Shown: piece after piece, positions 52,560 through 64,000 of the stretch
Numbering within the stretch: the first letter of the stretch is position 1
Layout of the letters: each line of letters starts with the position of its first letter
Source: Plectrocnemia conspersa
Taxonomy: Eukaryota > Arthropoda > Insecta > Trichoptera > Polycentropodidae
Direction of reading: 5' to 3'
NCBI GenBank assembly: GCA_009617715.1
Contig: VTFK01000008.1
Coordinates: 496,001-560,000 of the forward strand
DNA length: 64,000 bases
Notes under the pieces: generated by a model
What the model was told of the DNA's origin: nothing
What the model saw: the letters and a program-made list of their open reading frames with translations, nothing else
Databases searched by the model: none
Program-made: the position numbers and the translations under genes

Positions 52560-52830
52560 ATAATCCAGGTTAAGGTGAGTTTTATGCAAATAAATTTTAT
52601 TTAATATCTTGCAACAGAAACGTGCTACGGCAGATGGGAGAATTTAATTTGAGCGCCACAAAAGACAGGCAAGAGTTTTACTAGTGGTTTTCAGAATGAA
52701 AAGGCAGCACGGGGGATGAAGAGCCTCATTAAGTGGCGAACAATCTCGGCTGAAGCGGGTCGACAGGTGATGTATGTCTGGGGTGGAGCAAAACAGTCGT
52801 TGTTGGAAGAAAAGGTAAGGTTTCTTAAAT
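52560..52830. other. Unexplained GC-balanced patch with exon-like edges
   Basis: On the plus strand TATCTTGCAACAG at about 52617 and GAAGAAAAG|GTAAGG at 52814 look like an acceptor and a donor. The frame GMKSLIKWRTISAEAGRQVM, YVWGGAKQSLLEEK is open up to the donor but is preceded by a stop (TGA near 52651). A 65-codon minus ORF covers the same place. No family is recognised. It could be a small exon, a mobile-element piece or chance. Confidence 0.25.
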
Positions 52831-53349
52831 AAACTAGTCAATAAATAAGATAGAAAGCAGTCAATTTACTGGGATTCTTTTTCTTTCGGAATAATAAATA
52901 TAGAGAAAGGGTTATAATAATTACGTCAAGATATGATCAGAAATATTCGACGAAATATTTTTAATTTAATTTTTATTATTGATTTTTCATGTTTTAAAAC
53001 TGAAAATATTTAGAACCACGGGATAAAATCATGACAGAGAAATAAAATTAATCTTATCCCACTCTATATGAAAATAAGTATTATATATACATACATAAAA
53101 GTTACAGTGATTATTAGATAGTTATATTAAGACGAAGATAATAACGTGAAGTTTTTGACTGCAAAAGATTTTTTAGTTCATTTTTTAGAAGACTATATCA
53201 ATAAAATTAAAAAACTGGAATATATATGTATGTACTATATTATATATTAAATACAAAGATCCGTGTAAAGTGCACGCAAGCAAAATAATAAATATTTGTG
53301 AATGGTTTTAAAGTAAGCTAAATTGTTGTACCTATAATTTTATATACAT

Positions 53350-53650
53350 AGATGTATAGTTATAATTGGTCGTAGCAGCAAAAATGGGCGAGCCCTAAAT
53401 ATACTTTAGGAGGGGCATGTGTATAAAAACTGGTACGCGGCGTCTAAATGGAACTCAAGAGCTCTTTCTAACTCGGACTAGCTGGTTTGTATATATTCGA
53501 ATTAAAGAGGGGGCCCAACAACTTTAGACAGAGATCTAAGGAGCAACCACTTTCTCTTCACGTAACCCTGGTCCTGCTCGACGTCTAAACCCAGAGTACA
53601 ACCCGTTTCGGAGACGACTGAAATAGTTACAACGGCGGTTAAAAATAGTA
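53350..53650. promoter_or_regulatory. GC patch with TATA-like motif, possible promoter or solo LTR
   Basis: GTATAAAAACTGGTACGCGG at about 53421 is a good TATA context on the plus strand. Downstream come GAACTCAAGAGCTCTTTC, GGGGGCCCAACAAC and a GTTACAACGGCGG end near 53625-53637, which would fit an LTR end and primer-binding start. No second LTR or internal region was found. It could equally be the MTMR promoter on the other strand. Confidence 0.25.
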
Positions 53651-56600
53651 TTTGTTACAAAACTAAATTATCAGTTTTAAAATATTCGAAAATAACGAAT
53701 AAGCAATCTGATATTACATCACATATGAAATTAATATAATTTTTATAAAGTTGTATCTACGAAAGATTTAATTTTAGTCATAATATTTAAATTTTAAAGT
53801 CCACACACAAGATTAAATTTTGTCATAAAACCAAATTAAGCTAGCAAAAAATGGCAGAGAAATATTTTATGTTTTGCCTTTTATCCGTGAGCGTAGAATA
53901 ATTTTAATATATGAATTTGCTTATCGTAAAAACACGTGAAACGGCTCACCCGTCCCAATATATTGTTGACAGCAAAAATGTGCTTTTACTATGAGTCAAA
54001 GGATTAACAGAAACTTTATAAAGTGCCAACCGTTGTCAACCTCGCGGATTATAAACTTAAAACCATCATAAAATTTCGAATGAAAATTTTATAATCTTCT
54101 ATTTACGAATCACCTAATTGTAAAAGCAGAATTTGCATGTTTGTAAAAGTAAAGAATAAATATTTTTTGTTACTTCTAAATCAATAATAAATATTATTTA
54201 CCTAATCAAATAATTTATGTTGCGTAATTAATATCAAAATTGCATTGGAGTATAAAAAAATCTGTTCACATTTCTTGCTAGAGAGCTAACCATCAACCGA
54301 TGGATAACAAGCAATCAAGACTAACGATCATAAATCATTGACGGTAAATAACAATATACTTAAACGCCGTGTTTTTGTGTACGACCGTCTCTCAAAAATG
54401 CCGTGTATTTTTTGCAAATACTCCCATTTTTTTTTTGTTAAGCTCAATCTCTAAATAGCCAAAGAATTTTGCATCTTGAAAATTGTGTGAGATATACATA
54501 TATTTCATATGGAGAAATCAAGTATTATATTTAAATTAAAATAACCGGGTATCCGTCAAAAATATAGGGTACTCGGTTCTTTTCAAAACGTGCGGAGTTT
54601 TACCCGGGTCAAAAACTCTAACTATAACACAAAAATACAAATTTTTGCATATAAAAGTGAAAATAATAAAACAATATTTGAATATTGAAATTAGACCTAT
54701 CTTATTATATAATATTCCGTTTAATTTTATAAAATACAACAATATTATTTTTATAATTGAGTGAACTTTAAACAGTCTTTCAGTTTTATAACATACATAT
54801 TTAAGAGAGATTTATACTTTTTAAATTGAATTATTTATTAAAAATAAATTACATTTTTCATGTGTAATAAATATATAAAACTTTCGGTTAAGTTATAAAA
54901 GTACTATATTTATATAATTACTAGGTTTGTGTGACTGATCTGCCATAGAAGTTTATCGCGTGTTTCGTATATTTTCGTTTATATTATATTATTCCGTTGA
55001 CATATCAACTTATTAACTATTAAACAACAAGATGGAACTATTGGGGAAAATCTTACATATATTAGAAATATTCTGATAGCTCACCTCAAATTATTTTTAT
55101 ATGAATATTGACGTGATTAACTTAAATTGGGCTAGATCAATAAGTGCTTTAATAAATAGCTAGTATAAAAAATACAATATTTATGACTCGCTCCGCTACG
55201 CTACCGCAGCCAATAATTAAATAAATATTATCATTTTTATTTTTCAGAATCAATAATAATAAACGATACATAAATTTATTATTTTAGTGTATATAAATAT
55301 TGTATGTACACGACATAAAAAGTACAAGTGGTATTTAAAATAAAACTGGCTCGTTTCATTGGCGGTTTTCGCAACGCAGTTAACCTTCATCAAATATTTT
55401 ATACCGCGCCGTTATGAAGGGAATGTTGCGAGCTATCCCAAAAGGGCAGTAATATTTTTATTCCTCCCGAGTACGACAAGAAAGCCAATATGTTATAAAC
55501 GGCACGCTCGTGTGGTACGTATTTATAATACAATATTACAAACATCCAGCGACAGAAAGCCACCCATTGTATATTTGGGTTTCAATTCAACATTTCAAAA
55601 CTATAATTAAATGCATTGTGCGAAATCGAAATCCATATAATATGGGCATCGGAAGGATTGCTCGAAAGGGTTCCATTTGATCCGACCCTCATTCGTTCAA
55701 GGCGAAGCTTTGATATATTTTTTATTTCCACTCTCGGAAAAAGTTTTTCAACAAATATTCGCCACATTTATAAAATTACATGTCCGGGAAACGCGTGGCA
55801 ATTTCGAGAGCGGCTCGCTTATACTTTCTGAAAAGCTATAAAATATCGAAAAGATTCGCTAAAGCATCTTTCGAAAGGTCCAAGGGAAGTTATTAAGAGT
55901 TTGCAAACTTGGCGTCTTTTTTGTGTGTTCAACAGTTGGAAACGAATTCGCTGATGTATACGAAGGCGTAAAAATATTTTTTTATATCTGTGAAAATATG
56001 TATTTATAGCAGTACAAAAGGGAGAAAGTTTTTTTTTATATTGCTAGGGACTCGTTATAAAGACTCTCAGGAGACACATTCAGCGATCGCTGAGTGCTTT
56101 CAGCGTTTCAAATATATCAATGTCGAAAAATTGTGTGTCTTGAGATTTGATGTCACTCTTTGGGTTCAGAATCTTGTCATTAAATATCAAATTGAATAAA
56201 TCTATATTTGTGTTATAGAAAATTTAATTTAGAAACATCCTATATACAACTAATATAATACAAACGAACTTGTGTCTGTTTGCTTACTGGTTAATTAAAA
56301 AAGGATCGCATCTATTTATTCAGCCCGGAGCAAACAACTGTTTTGTGTTTTTTGCCATTATTTAATTTTATATTATTAATTTATTTTAAATATTAGCGTC
56401 GAAGAACGAATATTTAAAATAAACTATTAGATTCTCAAGTATTGAATTAGACAAAATACATTAAAACGGTTCGATGAATATGGTAAATACAAATACCTAT
56501 AAGGAAACGAATAAGTGTCCCTTGGAAACCGCTGAAAACGTCTTTAGAGCTGGCTGGTGAAACGTCTGCAAGTGAAGGGCCATTAATTTCGTCACAAACA

Positions 56601-59600
56601 AAACAGAAGAGGCAATAATGTATGAATAAAAGGTTGCAAAGCTCTACGTAAGCCATAGCCTTCAAAATATAAAAAATACAGTGAAATAGGCTCCGCAACA
56701 TCAATACCGGACACTTGAAGATTGGGTGAAAGCAATTTTCTCATTTAAATGATTAAATACAAATAAAACATTTTATTGTTATAGCTAAATTAAAATGTGA
56801 AAAGTATTAACGACGTTTTATATTATTATTTTTCCAGTGTAGCGTATATATTAAAGTTAGATGTCAATATCTTGCAGATTGCATCGTATACACAGGAAAA
56901 CGCGGAAACGTGGGCGGAACGAGATTATATTGCAGCTGCATATTATTTGTTAGATCAGCAAAATCATCAATAGTACCATATTACTATCCACATAAAATAC
57001 ACGCGCTCGGGCACGCACCCAAAGTCATAGAATTCGTGACCATCATTGATTGCTAATGTTTTTAAAACTATCTTGTTTTAAATGGAGTGGTGTATTGGGG
57101 CCAGGGCGTCACTCTGGTACTATTTTTGGACAGGAATTTTAATTTTAAAGTACATTTTAAAAATATTTCGTATAAAACTTTGTGTACCATATATCGTGAG
57201 CGGAGGGATATAACGAGAATACAAAAATATACATATAGCATAAAAAAAGTTGACAAACTCTCGTTTTGACATTTGGCGACTACAACCGATTAGGAACGAA
57301 GTATGACGGATACTTGCTCAACGATGTATTTTTTCTGATATGGAAGTACAATTATTTATTTGTAGAATTTATACATGATATCGTAAAAGTCATTGGAAAT
57401 TTTATTCAAGCGCGAAGTAAAACAATAAAACACATCTTAAACTGGCATAATTCTCGCCTCTTCTGATTTTAAACAGCATATGACCGAAATTTAACATTTA
57501 AATTTTTTTTTAATGCAAGAAAACTGATAAAATAATTTTATTGATGTAACTCTGTGTTGCGCGAAAATCACGCGGCAAAAAATGACCCGTTGATTAAATG
57601 TAAAATGAATTCTGATTCAGATTTTAGAATAATTAACAAATTGCAATTTTTTTATAAATATATTTAATCCATTATAAATAGTAATTATTGTGCAACAATT
57701 TTAATCATTTTTGAAGAACGGGTTGAATTCTGTATTCCAGACGTCACGTCGAAGCTGAACCACGGTTGAAGTTAAGAGGGAAGCGGCTGCTTTATCGATT
57801 TTTTAATCGCTGACTTGGAAATTTACATGGTTTCGTACGAACTCTCGTGTGTTTCAAGTCGGGAGGAAGCGATTTCCAATTGTGTCAAGGAACATTTTTT
57901 TTGCGTTGCAAGACCACTTAAACAGATTAGGGATTTAGCAACCTAGCAACTTGTTTTTTGACAATATAATACAATAGCACTTGCAGAAGGTCCTGAACGC
58001 CCGTTGTCATGCTTTCAGCTAATCCCTCAAAATGTCCGCCTGACATGGATAATATGCACAAAAGTATTTGTCAGGTCTAACAACTTGCTGCATTGTTGTG
58101 AAAATAATTGGCATTGGTTAATGGCGCTTTTAACATGTAGGAAGTTTTTATCACGGTCTATTTTAATAAAATCTTTGAACCTGCTTTTAAAAAGCCTAGT
58201 GAATGTCCAGTTTTAAAATAAATTATATTAAAATAGAACAGAAATACAAAAACAGATTAACCTAATTTACGTTAAAACATATACTTCAAATATAAAATGC
58301 CGATAATTCGAATAAATATATTTAAAAATATAGATATAGTAAAAATAAAAGTGATTTTTCATTACTGTTTTCGTCAAGGCACAACTGACGTGGCAGTTTT
58401 TAAAGGCAAAATAGTGACACTTATTATGAAGAATTCAATGAAATATTATTCTTTGTCAAACATTAGTGTTTATCGATCAATGAACTTTATATAAAACGTC
58501 AATACACATCCATAAGTGTTTTTAATGAAACAGTTAATAAAAAATAAACTATCTACGGCTGTTGGGTGGCGAAAAAGTATGCATAATTCGTTCTTAATTA
58601 AATAAAAAAATCCGTGGAGGCACATTAAAAAATAAATAAAAGGATGTTCTAAAGATAAAGTCCTAAAATAAAATGCATTGTTAATTATTTTTGGGCCCAA
58701 TTATCTTATTTAATACCAATGTGTATTTCAAGATATTTGTTTATTCTAAAAATACAAAAACTTCCTTTAGTTGATTATCTCGATTTATTTAATTAATCCA
58801 CAAATAGCAACCCCAGAAAAGTATTATAAGCTTTTACGAACCGAAAACGATGAAATAATTGCTCCGGGTAAATTTCCCCTAACCTCAGAATATGTTATAA
58901 AATCTCTAGTTTGCTGTTTTCGCCTGTCCAAATTGAAAACTTTTCGCGTTAGAGCCTCGTTTCACTTTAATTTTTAATTAACTTTCTCTGAAAATACCAT
59001 CCCGTAAATTTTTTGTATAAAGAGTTAAGTGGAAATTTATTTGAGTTGTTGTTGACCGCGAACCCATTTAGAAAACTTTACAGAAAGTTGGAATTATATA
59101 ATGTTACCTAAAATAGCATGAGTAGGTAAAAGCTAAATTAACGAAGACTTTGCATTATTAACGTGATAAATACAATAGGCAAGGTGTATAATGTACAAAA
59201 TCATAACGAAAGATAAGGTCTTATCGAAACAAGGTCGGCACACACAACAGGGTGATTAATATCGAATTTTCCCGTCTGTTCTATGTTTGTTTGATATTTT
59301 TTTTTTTGTAACAAGCGACGTGGGTTGTTTCCGATAGTAGTATTCGTTACAAAAACGCGATAAATAACGACGTCGAAAATATATTATTATACACGACCAA
59401 AGATGTGATAAGGTGAAAAAAGCAAGGAGAGGTATTGGAGTTAAAGACAAAAGCCTGGATTATATTTATAACATTATTTAAATAAAAATAGATCTAGTTA
59501 CATATTTAAAGACACGTGAAGCTGTTGATGTGTAAACATGTTTTTTTCGCAGAGCCTTTTGGGAAACTGCTAAAAATGTTAACTATAAATACCGAGCTTT

Positions 59601-60759
59601 GGTCGTTTGGTTGCTAGCAAAGTTGCATAGGGGTGAACTGATTTCATAAATTTAAATCACAGCTATGTTGTTGTTGGAATACGTATAAAATTATAATGAG
59701 CTTTGGGTCAAAATGTTATCAAGGTCAAAACAGCCCCATAGTACAGCACTTTAGTGCTGTATTACATTATAATTATACGCATTGTACAAAAAAATATTTT
59801 GAATAATTAAAAACGCATTAAGTTGTATGATTTTCACCATTTCCATTAAAAATATATATACAATACCACCGTTTATTTCTCTCCCGATCCGTTCCTGGCG
59901 TTTTACGAATATTTTAACAAACCCACCTCCAATCATAACAATGAATCATGATTCATGCGCGCACACCCCAGAGGAGAGATTTATACAAGCATTCATTTTG
60001 CGAATTTTCCTGTGCGTGACGTTTCGGTTAGTGTAAAATGTCGCCGAGCGTTCGCAAATTTATAATTCGACGTACGAAAAAACAAGAACGGTATGAAAAT
60101 AAAAACAAATAACGAGTTCGAGAGTTCGAATCATGCGTGCTGTAAATAACGTAGGTTTACGCGACATTTTATACCGGTCGGGACCTTTATATGGGTTTTC
60201 TGCAAATTTATTTATATAAACTCAGTCTCTGGCACTGGGTAAATGCGAATGAAAAAACAATGAATTATAAGCTTATGACGCTGTTCTGATGTATAATATA
60301 TAATGTAATAACCATAAAAACCTAGACGGTTATGTATCGTACATACGCAAAATTAACTAATGGTGAATCAAATACATAGCCTTCTTGGCGTTTATTAATA
60401 AGTACATGAAATCAATCCTTCACTATTAGAAGATTTCGCCCATAAAATTTATGCATATAGAAATGTGTAAACATAGTTTTTTAATTTCATTTGTGGGGGA
60501 TCCTAGTGGCCAAAAATGATCATACATTTATAAGAATAAATTAGACAATAGCGGGATCACACAAAGCCCTCGTTACGACTAGAAAAAAGGGTTTCCCATA
60601 AATAGCACGCAAGGATTCTTAGGTGAATTGAATGAATAATTTTTGTTACGAAACGGTCACTGGAAACAATATATCACCGGAAGACAAAAAGCACCATAAA
60701 CATGTCCATCAAGCAAATGTCACTTTTTAAAGGCGTATACATATTTCGTTGATTTAAAA

Positions 60760-61110
60760 AGCGTGTGCAACTATTGGCTGGATGATCACTGCATGCTTAT
60801 GATTGGTCAGCAAGCTTTGGAGCCCTGAATACACAAGGCCACTCGAAGAGACTAGCAGATTCGGTCCACCCGCGGACAAAATACGGTCATGGACGCTCAA
60901 ATCAAAATCAACCTCCCTCTAAACTGTCGCTGCCACACCATTCAGAACTCTAAGGATCTTCCACGGACATCATCCCTACGCTAGCTTCTCCACCACCGCT
61001 CGGAGAATATCGATCTCGCCCATCATGGTCTGTCACAATATGTAATATAATTTAATAAAATTCTCACTAGTTTCTACCTGCGTCTTACTGGCTACGAAGT
61101 CACACCCCAA
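60760..61110. other. GC-richer patch with polyadenylation-like end, possible solo LTR
   Basis: 350 bp contrast with the flanks (GATTCGGTCCACCCGCGGAC, CTCCACCACCGCTCGG), then TTTAATAAAATTCTCACTAG, CTACCTGCGTCTTACTGGCT and a TCACA end near 61107. An AATAAA followed by about 60 bp of U5-like DNA is what a solo LTR would show. A 31-codon plus frame from ATGGACGCTC shows no domain. Confidence 0.25.
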
Positions 61111-62033
61111 AGGGATAGAATCCCAAAAAATTTACTAAATATTTATTTTATAAAATTTATTTAATTATTTTATAACGTATAGCCGCCATTTTGTAACAAT
61201 AATGCCACTAGATAATACTTATTTACGGCAACCTTGTATAAATAAAAAAGTGCCATAATGCAGGGATGTTTAATTTAGCATTAATTTATCGTTTATCATT
61301 TATTTAATTAATTTATTGTTTGAACATATATTTATATGTATTATATAAGGTCATTATTACGCATTAAAGTAACACAAATACATAATTTTTTCTCTCTTTC
61401 CCTTATTTCGCAAAAATCACATTTAAAAATTGAAGGGTAGATATAAATCACTCGCCTTTTTGCTTGCTTTCCAATAATTGGTCTCAGTCATTAAAATTCA
61501 ACTGTAGGTATAAAAAACGTGTATTTATTATTCTGTATTTACATTAATTTAATCAGGCTAATTTTGTATAAATATAAGAAATATATATTCTTCCCAAAAA
61601 ACATTAAAATACATATACAAAGAGTAATAAAAATATCGAATGGAATTTAATTCAACATTTTAAATTCCTGGGTCTATGATTTTAACGCGTTTTTATATAT
61701 GTATATAACATATTTCAGAAAGTAAAATTAAAATACGTCTCTAATTAAAACAACCCAAAATAAAAAATTGTGGAATTGGCAATATTTTTTTAGAAAACGG
61801 TAAAAAAATATTTTTTAAGCATTTTAATCTCACAACATTTGCGGTATTTTTATGTATTGTATTTTTATATAAATTTTAATAAGATTACGATACATATGAT
61901 CTTTTTTTTTTAGGTAATAACATTTAAATCAGTACTTTAAAATTGGATATGATTTATTCAAAGCATTTCTACTAATGCTGTGGTATTAAAAAATAATTGA
62001 ACAACGTTTAAAAATACATAAAGCATTAAACTT

Positions 62034-62123
62034 GAATATAAAATCCATATATCCGTATATGTAGATATCCGATTGAATATAAAATCCATATATCCGTATA
62101 TATAAAATCCGTATATGTAGATA
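62034..62123. repeat. Two-copy tandem repeat, unit about 41 bp
   Basis: GAATATAAAATCCATATATC starts at 62034 and again at 62075. The second unit carries an internal partial duplication of TATAAAATCCGTATATGTAG. Confidence 0.85.
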
Positions 62124-62509
62124 ACTATCTATAAAGTATACTGGATTTTTTTTTAAATATTTATTACATTAAACATATTTATACATATATGTATATATCA
62201 AATTCAATATTTTGATTGTAAGTTTTTATACTATGATGTATATACAATTGTATTATACATACACTTATATATATACATTTATAATTTGATTTGAAGCTTA
62301 TATGAGATAATGTGTACATATGTTATAAATAATGCTCGTTAAAATAAAGGGATGAAAAATTGATTAAGAGAATAATCGCACACTGCCATGAAACATAATA
62401 TTTCATCCCTATTTACAAAGGTCTAAGCTAAACTAAACCCGTTTACCTAATAATGTAAAGGCCTTCTTCAAAAGACAACGCATACATATTTAATAAGGAC
62501 ACATGCATA

Positions 62510-62770
62510 TATGCGCGTGTGTAAATTCCCGCCCATTAGCCGAGGGCGGCGCGCGAAAATCCTCGCAAGGGCGGGCCTTGACCGAGTGACCTTGAAAAGG
62601 CGCCCCTTTTACCAGGGCCGGAAAATACGACCCGCCTCACTACGTATCTCGATTATTCTTTATCGCATCTTGCGACGCCGTGCTAATCTCAGCTCTTCAT
62701 TTCGAGATATTAAATTATGCAAGAGAATGAGGAACTTTCGTGAAGAACGGACAAGACTGAATAATTGAAA
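62510..62770. promoter_or_regulatory. GC-rich island with a nuclear-receptor half-site
   Basis: CCGAGGGCGGCGCGCGAAAA, GGGCGGGCCTTGACC, then TGACCTTGA at 62587-62595, the exact complement of TCAAGGTCA (FTZ-F1/ERR-type monomer site). An 85-codon ORF covers the island but is Arg-rich and has no domain. Enhancer function is inferred. Confidence 0.3.
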
Positions 62771-63107
62771 AGAGATAAGAGAAAATATGTATCAAAAAAA
62801 TGCTGGAGGAATTAATTTTTAATTAGAAAATTAAAAATGAATATATTGCTTCGTCTGGATTTTGTAAGAGAGTAATTAGTTAAATTAAATTTTTAATAAT
62901 TTATATTCGTCTGTAAATTTCATGGAAATTGTGCTCTTTAGATGTTCTGCCTCGGTTTCTTAAGAAACGGTGAGTTAAAAATGTATTATCAATAAGCGAA
63001 TTAAAATTACATCTGCCAAAACTCAAGAAGCGTAAAAGCGGTTAAACAATAATTTCCGTCTAACCACAGCTCTTCATACAGACAAATACTAATGTATGTT
63101 ATATATG

Positions 63108-63111
<4 letters not shown>

Positions 63112-63138
<27 letters not shown>

Positions 63139-63139
63139 C
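63112..63139. repeat. (TA)n microsatellite
   Basis: About 13 to 14 TA units. Similar shorter (TA)n tracts occur at 20651-20668 and 30716-30735. Confidence 0.85.
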
Positions 63140-63299
63140 AAATTATATAGTAAATGGCTAGAATGCCGCTTAAAAAAGATAGTAACATGATTCATCGCAC
63201 TGATTTGATAACCGGTTTGGGTGTTTTTAAACTTTTTCTATTAAAAGTATATATTCGCAACAATAAAATTGAAATGCTCCAATGAAAATGACAGCTTTT

Positions 63300-63860
63300 G
63301 GACACACCCAAGGCTAATGCAGTAAAGCTGCAAGTGTACTAAGCCTAAGGAAAGACAAACAACCTGCGCAAACTGCAAAAGAATACGCAACAAACAAAAA
63401 CACAACAAAATTTGTTCTCAAAACAGAAATCAAAATACAGAGAAAGTGGTTGAATAACCACTTGCATCATGCAAACGTTATAAAACAAAAAACGCATGTT
63501 TAAATAAATTATGAACAAACAAGACCGACTGGAAAACCAATATAATAATAGGAACCAGCGATTGAAGAAAATTGAAAACCGTCCCACTTAAAAATTAGTC
63601 ATGAATAATCTAACAATAATGGCTTGGAATGCCAATGGACTCGTGCACAAACGCAATACACTTCAGACATTCTTACCAATAAACAGGCAAACTGGCTAAC
63701 GGATCCCAAAAAAACTGACCTAATTGACTTCTTTATTATCAAAAACATATCAGTCAACTTCATGAAAATATAAAGAAATAATGAACTAACTGTGTGGTGG
63801 ACTGGCGACCCAACGAAGAGACTGTCGGTATCCTTGGCGTTGAAAATTAAACAAGAAGAC
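63300..63860 (+). pseudogene. Internally deleted jockey-like LINE (ORF1 end, ORF2 start)
   Basis: CTKPKERQTTCANCKRIRN near 63334-63395 is the Cys-rich end of a jockey/CR1-type gag (ORF1). Farther on, a start codon at 63601 opens MNNLTIMAWNANGLVHKRNT, the typical first residues of an ORF2 apurinic-type endonuclease. The frame ends after about 32 codons, then continues at a much later point of the endonuclease, TDPKKTDLIDFFIIKNIS. The middle of the endonuclease is therefore deleted. The minus-strand ORF 63599-63991 is its shadow. Confidence 0.78.
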
Positions 63861-64000
63861 TCAAGAGAGTGAAGCCACATGTACTTGTTCGGTGATAAGT
63901 TTTTGTACATATACATATACAAATAAAAAATATTATTTATTAGCTGATTTGGCAGTAAGACTGTAATAGGAATAATAAAAAATAAAAGCAAGTTGGTTGC

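Larger units (their letters stand above)
52278..64000. other. Region upstream of the MTMR gene
   Basis: It should contain, or precede, the missing MTMR first exon. I examined minus-strand ATG codons near splice donors and found none that encodes the expected start (ME-I-T-K-V type), so the exon may lie beyond 64000. Contents: GC patches at 52560-52830, 53350-53650, 60760-61110 and 62510-62770, a tandem repeat at 62034-62123 and a jockey-like LINE fragment at 63300-63860. No host gene is recognised. Confidence 0.6.

Noticed and set aside
59751..59936. MEMVKIIQ minus-strand ORF as a possible first MTMR exon
   Set aside because: No splice donor in phase 0 after the start and no resemblance to the expected I-x-T-x-K-V start.
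60110..60145. AGTTCGAATC resembling a tRNA T-arm
   Set aside because: No cloverleaf can be folded around it; no tRNA gene was recognised anywhere in the window.
60640..60710. ATG...CCG|GTGATA on the minus strand as a possible first MTMR exon
   Set aside because: The peptide MDMFMVLFVF is hydrophobic and unlike any myotubularin start.
63599..63991. 130-codon minus-strand ORF
   Set aside because: Cys/Phe/Leu-rich shadow of the LINE fragment read on the other strand.

Overview
The window is nuclear DNA of an animal, almost certainly an insect. It is strongly AT-rich, its genes are split by spliceosomal introns with AT-rich polypyrimidine tracts, and the non-coding DNA is full of hAT, pogo/Tigger and jockey-like transposon remains. 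The Pax6 homeodomain is insect-like ([14 protein letters not shown] before it, [10 protein letters not shown] inside it). I cannot name the order or species. There is nothing bacterial, and I see no operon, CRISPR array, rRNA or tRNA.

Three protein-coding genes can be built exon by exon, and in each one every junction keeps the reading frame. (1) 20810-25216, plus strand: the 3' half of a Pax6 gene (eyeless/twin of eyeless). Five exons cover the end of the linker, the whole 60-residue homeodomain, a Gly/Pro/His-rich segment and the conserved Pax6 C-terminus. The paired-domain exons are not in the window, so about 20.8 kb of AT-rich DNA before 20810 is read as intron or upstream regulatory DNA. 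(2) 28138-35740, minus strand: a complete six-exon ZC3H11A-like gene of 390 codons with three N-terminal CCCH zinc fingers. It converges tail-to-tail with Pax6. A GC-rich block at 41350-41830 with a minus-strand splice donor may be its first, non-coding exon and promoter. (3) 46218-52277, minus strand: a myotubularin phosphoinositide phosphatase of the MTMR6/7/8 type. Twelve coding exons give 713 residues and a stop. Only a short first coding exon is missing. It carries a PH-GRAM domain, the CSDGWDR active site and an unusual C-terminal FYVE-like finger.

The spaces between hold repeats. Two hAT elements and one pair of hAT MITEs have recognisable 8-bp target-site duplications. Two pogo/Tigger MITEs, a Tigger transposase relic and two degraded jockey-like LINE fragments are present. 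At least three unnamed repeat families occur in several copies, some inverted and up to 44 kb apart. Several isolated GC-rich islands without coding signal stand out of the AT-rich background (1140-1400, 9790-10110, 16000-16280, 18120-18440, 20980-21310, 62510-62770) and are candidate cis-regulatory elements.

The three genes do not form a pathway: one is a developmental transcription factor, one an mRNA-export type RNA-binding protein and one an endosomal lipid phosphatase. I found no convincing new biological system. The best leads are the variant FYVE finger on the MTMR6-type phosphatase, the GC islands around the Pax6 homeobox exons, and the unclassified repeat families with hairpin ends.
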